Source: Gossypium raimondii | Taxonomy: Eukaryota > Streptophyta > Magnoliopsida > Malvales > Malvaceae | Assembly (NCBI RefSeq): GCF_025698545.1 | Contig: NC_068569.1 | Span: forward strand, 11,470,001 to 11,534,000 | DNA: 64,000 nt | Direction: 5' to 3' | Part shown: positions 62,014-64,000 of the stretch, in pieces | How the letters are laid out: the number at the start of each line of letters is the position of its first letter | How positions within the stretch are numbered: position 1 is the stretch's first letter | The notes under the pieces: generated by a model | What the model was told of the DNA's origin: nothing | The model's input: the letters and a program-made list of their open reading frames with translations, nothing else | Database searches by the model: none | Translations under genes and position numbers: made by a program

Positions 62014-63413
62014 TTTTTTTTTTTGAAACTAATATTCAGATTGGGTTTTATTATACTAAATCAATAATACAAAAATAGTAACTCAAAAGCCCAAGAGTGT
62101 GGCCGGGACATTTCAAAAATAGGAGATCAAAAACATAAACTAAGACCAAATCCTAATAGTAAAATTAAAGAAACAAAAACCCAAGGTAAAATTTTACCCA
62201 AAAAGATCAAACAATAAGAAAAAAATATCAGAATACTCTAGAAACCGCATTAAATGTCATTACTCTGCCCAATCTGAAAAACGATCTAAATTCGTCTTGT
62301 CTTATCATCTGCCATTTCTTATTAAAGACGATTCCAGATTTCCAAGGAGAGTTTTTTCCACCGAGCATATTGATTTCCATTTCAAAACTCTCCATTCTTG
62401 ATCTTTTACCTTTCATTTTCAATCTGGTTCTCGCACACTATCCCTTTCTTTTTGTTTTTTTACATATTCAGGGACTCTTCCTATTAGGTAAATCTCCTTC
62501 TTACTCTTCAACGTTTCGACTGCAATAGAGTGTGCTAGGCTATTTGTTGTTCGTGGAGTGTATTCAAATCTGCATTTTCTAGATTTAAACAAGATCTGTT
62601 GAATATCATGTATATATGCACCTATCAGTGACTTATCCTGACTGTTCGTCTTGCACTTTTTTATTATTGATAATGAATCACCTTCAATGATAATGTTTTT
62701 CCATTTCATGTCGATGTCGAGTTGTGTTGCTCTTCGACACGCAAGTGCCTCAGCAGCAAAAGCTAATGCAACTTGTTAATGGATCTCTGAGCATGCTAAG
62801 AGAACCTTGCCTTCACTATTTCTGACCATAATCCCTAGTGCTGAATGACAAAATCTCCCATCATATGCTGCATCAAAGTTGATCTTCACAAACTAATCGG
62901 GTGGGTGCTTCCATCTACTGACAACTGGAAAAACTTTGGGGCTTATCTTTTCAATCTCATTTAATTCTAAAATATAACTGTGAACAAAACTCACTATTTT
63001 TTTTTAAATCTGCTGACTTTTCTGTGCACTCTAGCGTTCCTATCTCCCCATATTGCCAATAAAACGCAACAAAAAAATCCTACACTAGAATGAAGTGTTC
63101 TGCTCAAAAACCCAGGTTAGCCGCTGTAAAAACTCCAAATGAGGTTCTAGTAGAAAAGTCTGACATGCTATCTCTCTCAATACTGATACTGAAGCAGGAC
63201 ATTCCCGGCATAGATGGTCCATTGTCTCTGTTCCACTTTCATACCGGGGGCATATCGTAGTGTTTGTTAACTATCTATGTTGCATATTGACCCGTATATG
63301 AAGATAGTTCCATGATATTTTCCAGACTGTAATTTTTATTTTTGAAGGCAGATTAAGTAGCCATAATTTTTTATAGAATCCCTTATAGTCGGTTTGTAAA
63401 ACATACGTTCTAG
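62014..63413 (-). mobile_element. 3' fragment of a LINE with poly-A tail
   Basis: On the minus strand: zf-RVT region (FYKKLWLLNLPSKIKITVWK, about 63310-63380), the CPRYES...MDHLCRECP zinc-knuckle-like segment (about 63195-63255), and an RNase H domain with its three acids (INFDAAYD; AAEALAC; IIIEGDS). Premature stops lie at 62893-62895 and 62776-62778, so it is dead. The plus strand has eleven T at 62014-62024, which is the poly-A tail at the element's 3' end. The 5' side stops abruptly at about 63413 where a different repeat starts. It is a separate, differently diverged insertion from the one at 32-35 kb. Confidence 0.82.
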
Positions 63414-64000
63414 TGTCACGGACTTAGAGTTTTCTCACGGATCCGTGCGGCCTTAGGCAGTTTCTTTGCTCAAAAACGCCTAAGTCAGCCTAACTTGCAG
63501 TAATAAAGGATTCAACAGTAAAAACGCCTAAGTCAGCTTAACTCACAACAATAAAGGATTCAACAGAATTCCCTTAAGGTTTCCACAAAGAACAGTAGAA
63601 GAACGAAGTAAGAACGAGCCTTGAAATATGAACAAAAGCAAGAACACTTGAGAGAAAAGTTTGAGTGAATACTCTCAAAATTCTTATTAACAACTCAATG
63701 AATTACAATGAGCAGAGAGTCCTCTATTTATAGTTGAGGCTCTCCAAAATCAACGGTCTAAATCAAAATACATCAATGGTTACAATTAAAAGCTATCACA
63801 ATATCAAATCTCTAAGATTACATAATCGTATCTTCTAAAGATTTCATTTAATATCTAGGATCACATATCTCAAAAGATCACCTTCCATATTTGCCAAGCA
63901 TATCTTCAAAAGATCACTTTCCTTATTTGCCAAGCTCCAGAGAGGGGCTTTTAATTCCTCCAAGTAATGGACCAGTCCAGTTGGGCCAAATGACCTCCTT
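63414..64000. mobile_element. Probable LTR fragment running off the window
   Basis: It starts TGTCACGGACTTAGAG directly where LINE homology ends, has the palindrome CACGGATCCGTG (63436-63447) and a 48-bp tandem duplication. It is non-coding over nearly 600 bases. A TG start and the sharp junction suggest an LTR inserted in the LINE, but the other end lies beyond the window. Confidence 0.5.
63472..63567. repeat. 48-bp tandem duplication
   Basis: Two adjacent 48-base units (63472-63519 and 63520-63567), each beginning aaaaacgcctaagtcagc and ending ataaaggattcaacag plus one base, differ at six positions. Confidence 0.9.

Overview
The window is nuclear DNA of a flowering plant. The genes carry many short GT-AG introns, the intergenic DNA is very AT-rich and full of transposon remnants, and every recognisable protein belongs to a plant family. 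A SINE-like tRNA-derived repeat and a long LTR rich in CACACGGCC/CACGCCCGTGTG motifs resemble repeats I associate with Malvaceae, so cotton or a close relative is my best guess. This is an inference; the sequence alone does not prove it.

Layout, left to right. 1.7-3.3 kb (-): an LBD4-type LOB-domain transcription factor in two exons. 6.0-9.0 kb: a solo-LTR-like insertion with a 5-bp target-site duplication. 9-19.7 kb: gene-free DNA with MITE and fold-back remnants. 19.7-21.1 kb (+): a trihelix transcription factor in two exons. 24.3-26.5 kb (+): a Rab5/RABF2 small GTPase in seven exons, one intron being GC-AG. 27.7-30.3 kb (-): a TLC-domain membrane protein in eight coding exons. 32.2-34.9 kb (-): a 5'-truncated, decayed LINE, followed by a SINE. 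38.3-41.8 kb (+): a LIN/CERBERUS-like ARM-repeat protein without U-box or WD40 repeats. 44.0-44.4 kb (+): an EC1 egg-cell-secreted protein. 47.5-48.6 kb: a non-autonomous DNA transposon. 51.0-52.3 kb (+): a single-exon O-fucosyltransferase-family protein. 54.1-56.9 kb (-): an RBR E3 ubiquitin ligase with an N-terminal RNase H-like domain. 62.0-63.4 kb (-): a second LINE fragment. 63.4 kb to the edge: a probable LTR fragment.

The eight protein-coding genes do not form a pathway; plant genes are transcribed singly. The one meaningful grouping is LBD4 - trihelix - TLC. As I recall, the Arabidopsis homologues are consecutive loci on chromosome 1 (At1g31320, At1g31310, At1g31300), so the left half looks like an ancient syntenic block into which a Rab5 gene and repeats have been interposed.

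I found no previously undescribed system. The observations most worth a second look are the conserved block, the GC-AG intron in the Rab5 gene, a (CT)19 tract starting 3 nt inside the trihelix intron with an open retained-intron frame, the RNase H/RBR fusion lying near two decaying LINEs that carry the same fold, and the LIN-like protein that lacks its U-box. Exon coordinates are hand-derived from splice consensus, reading frame and remembered family sequence; no alignment or transcript was available.
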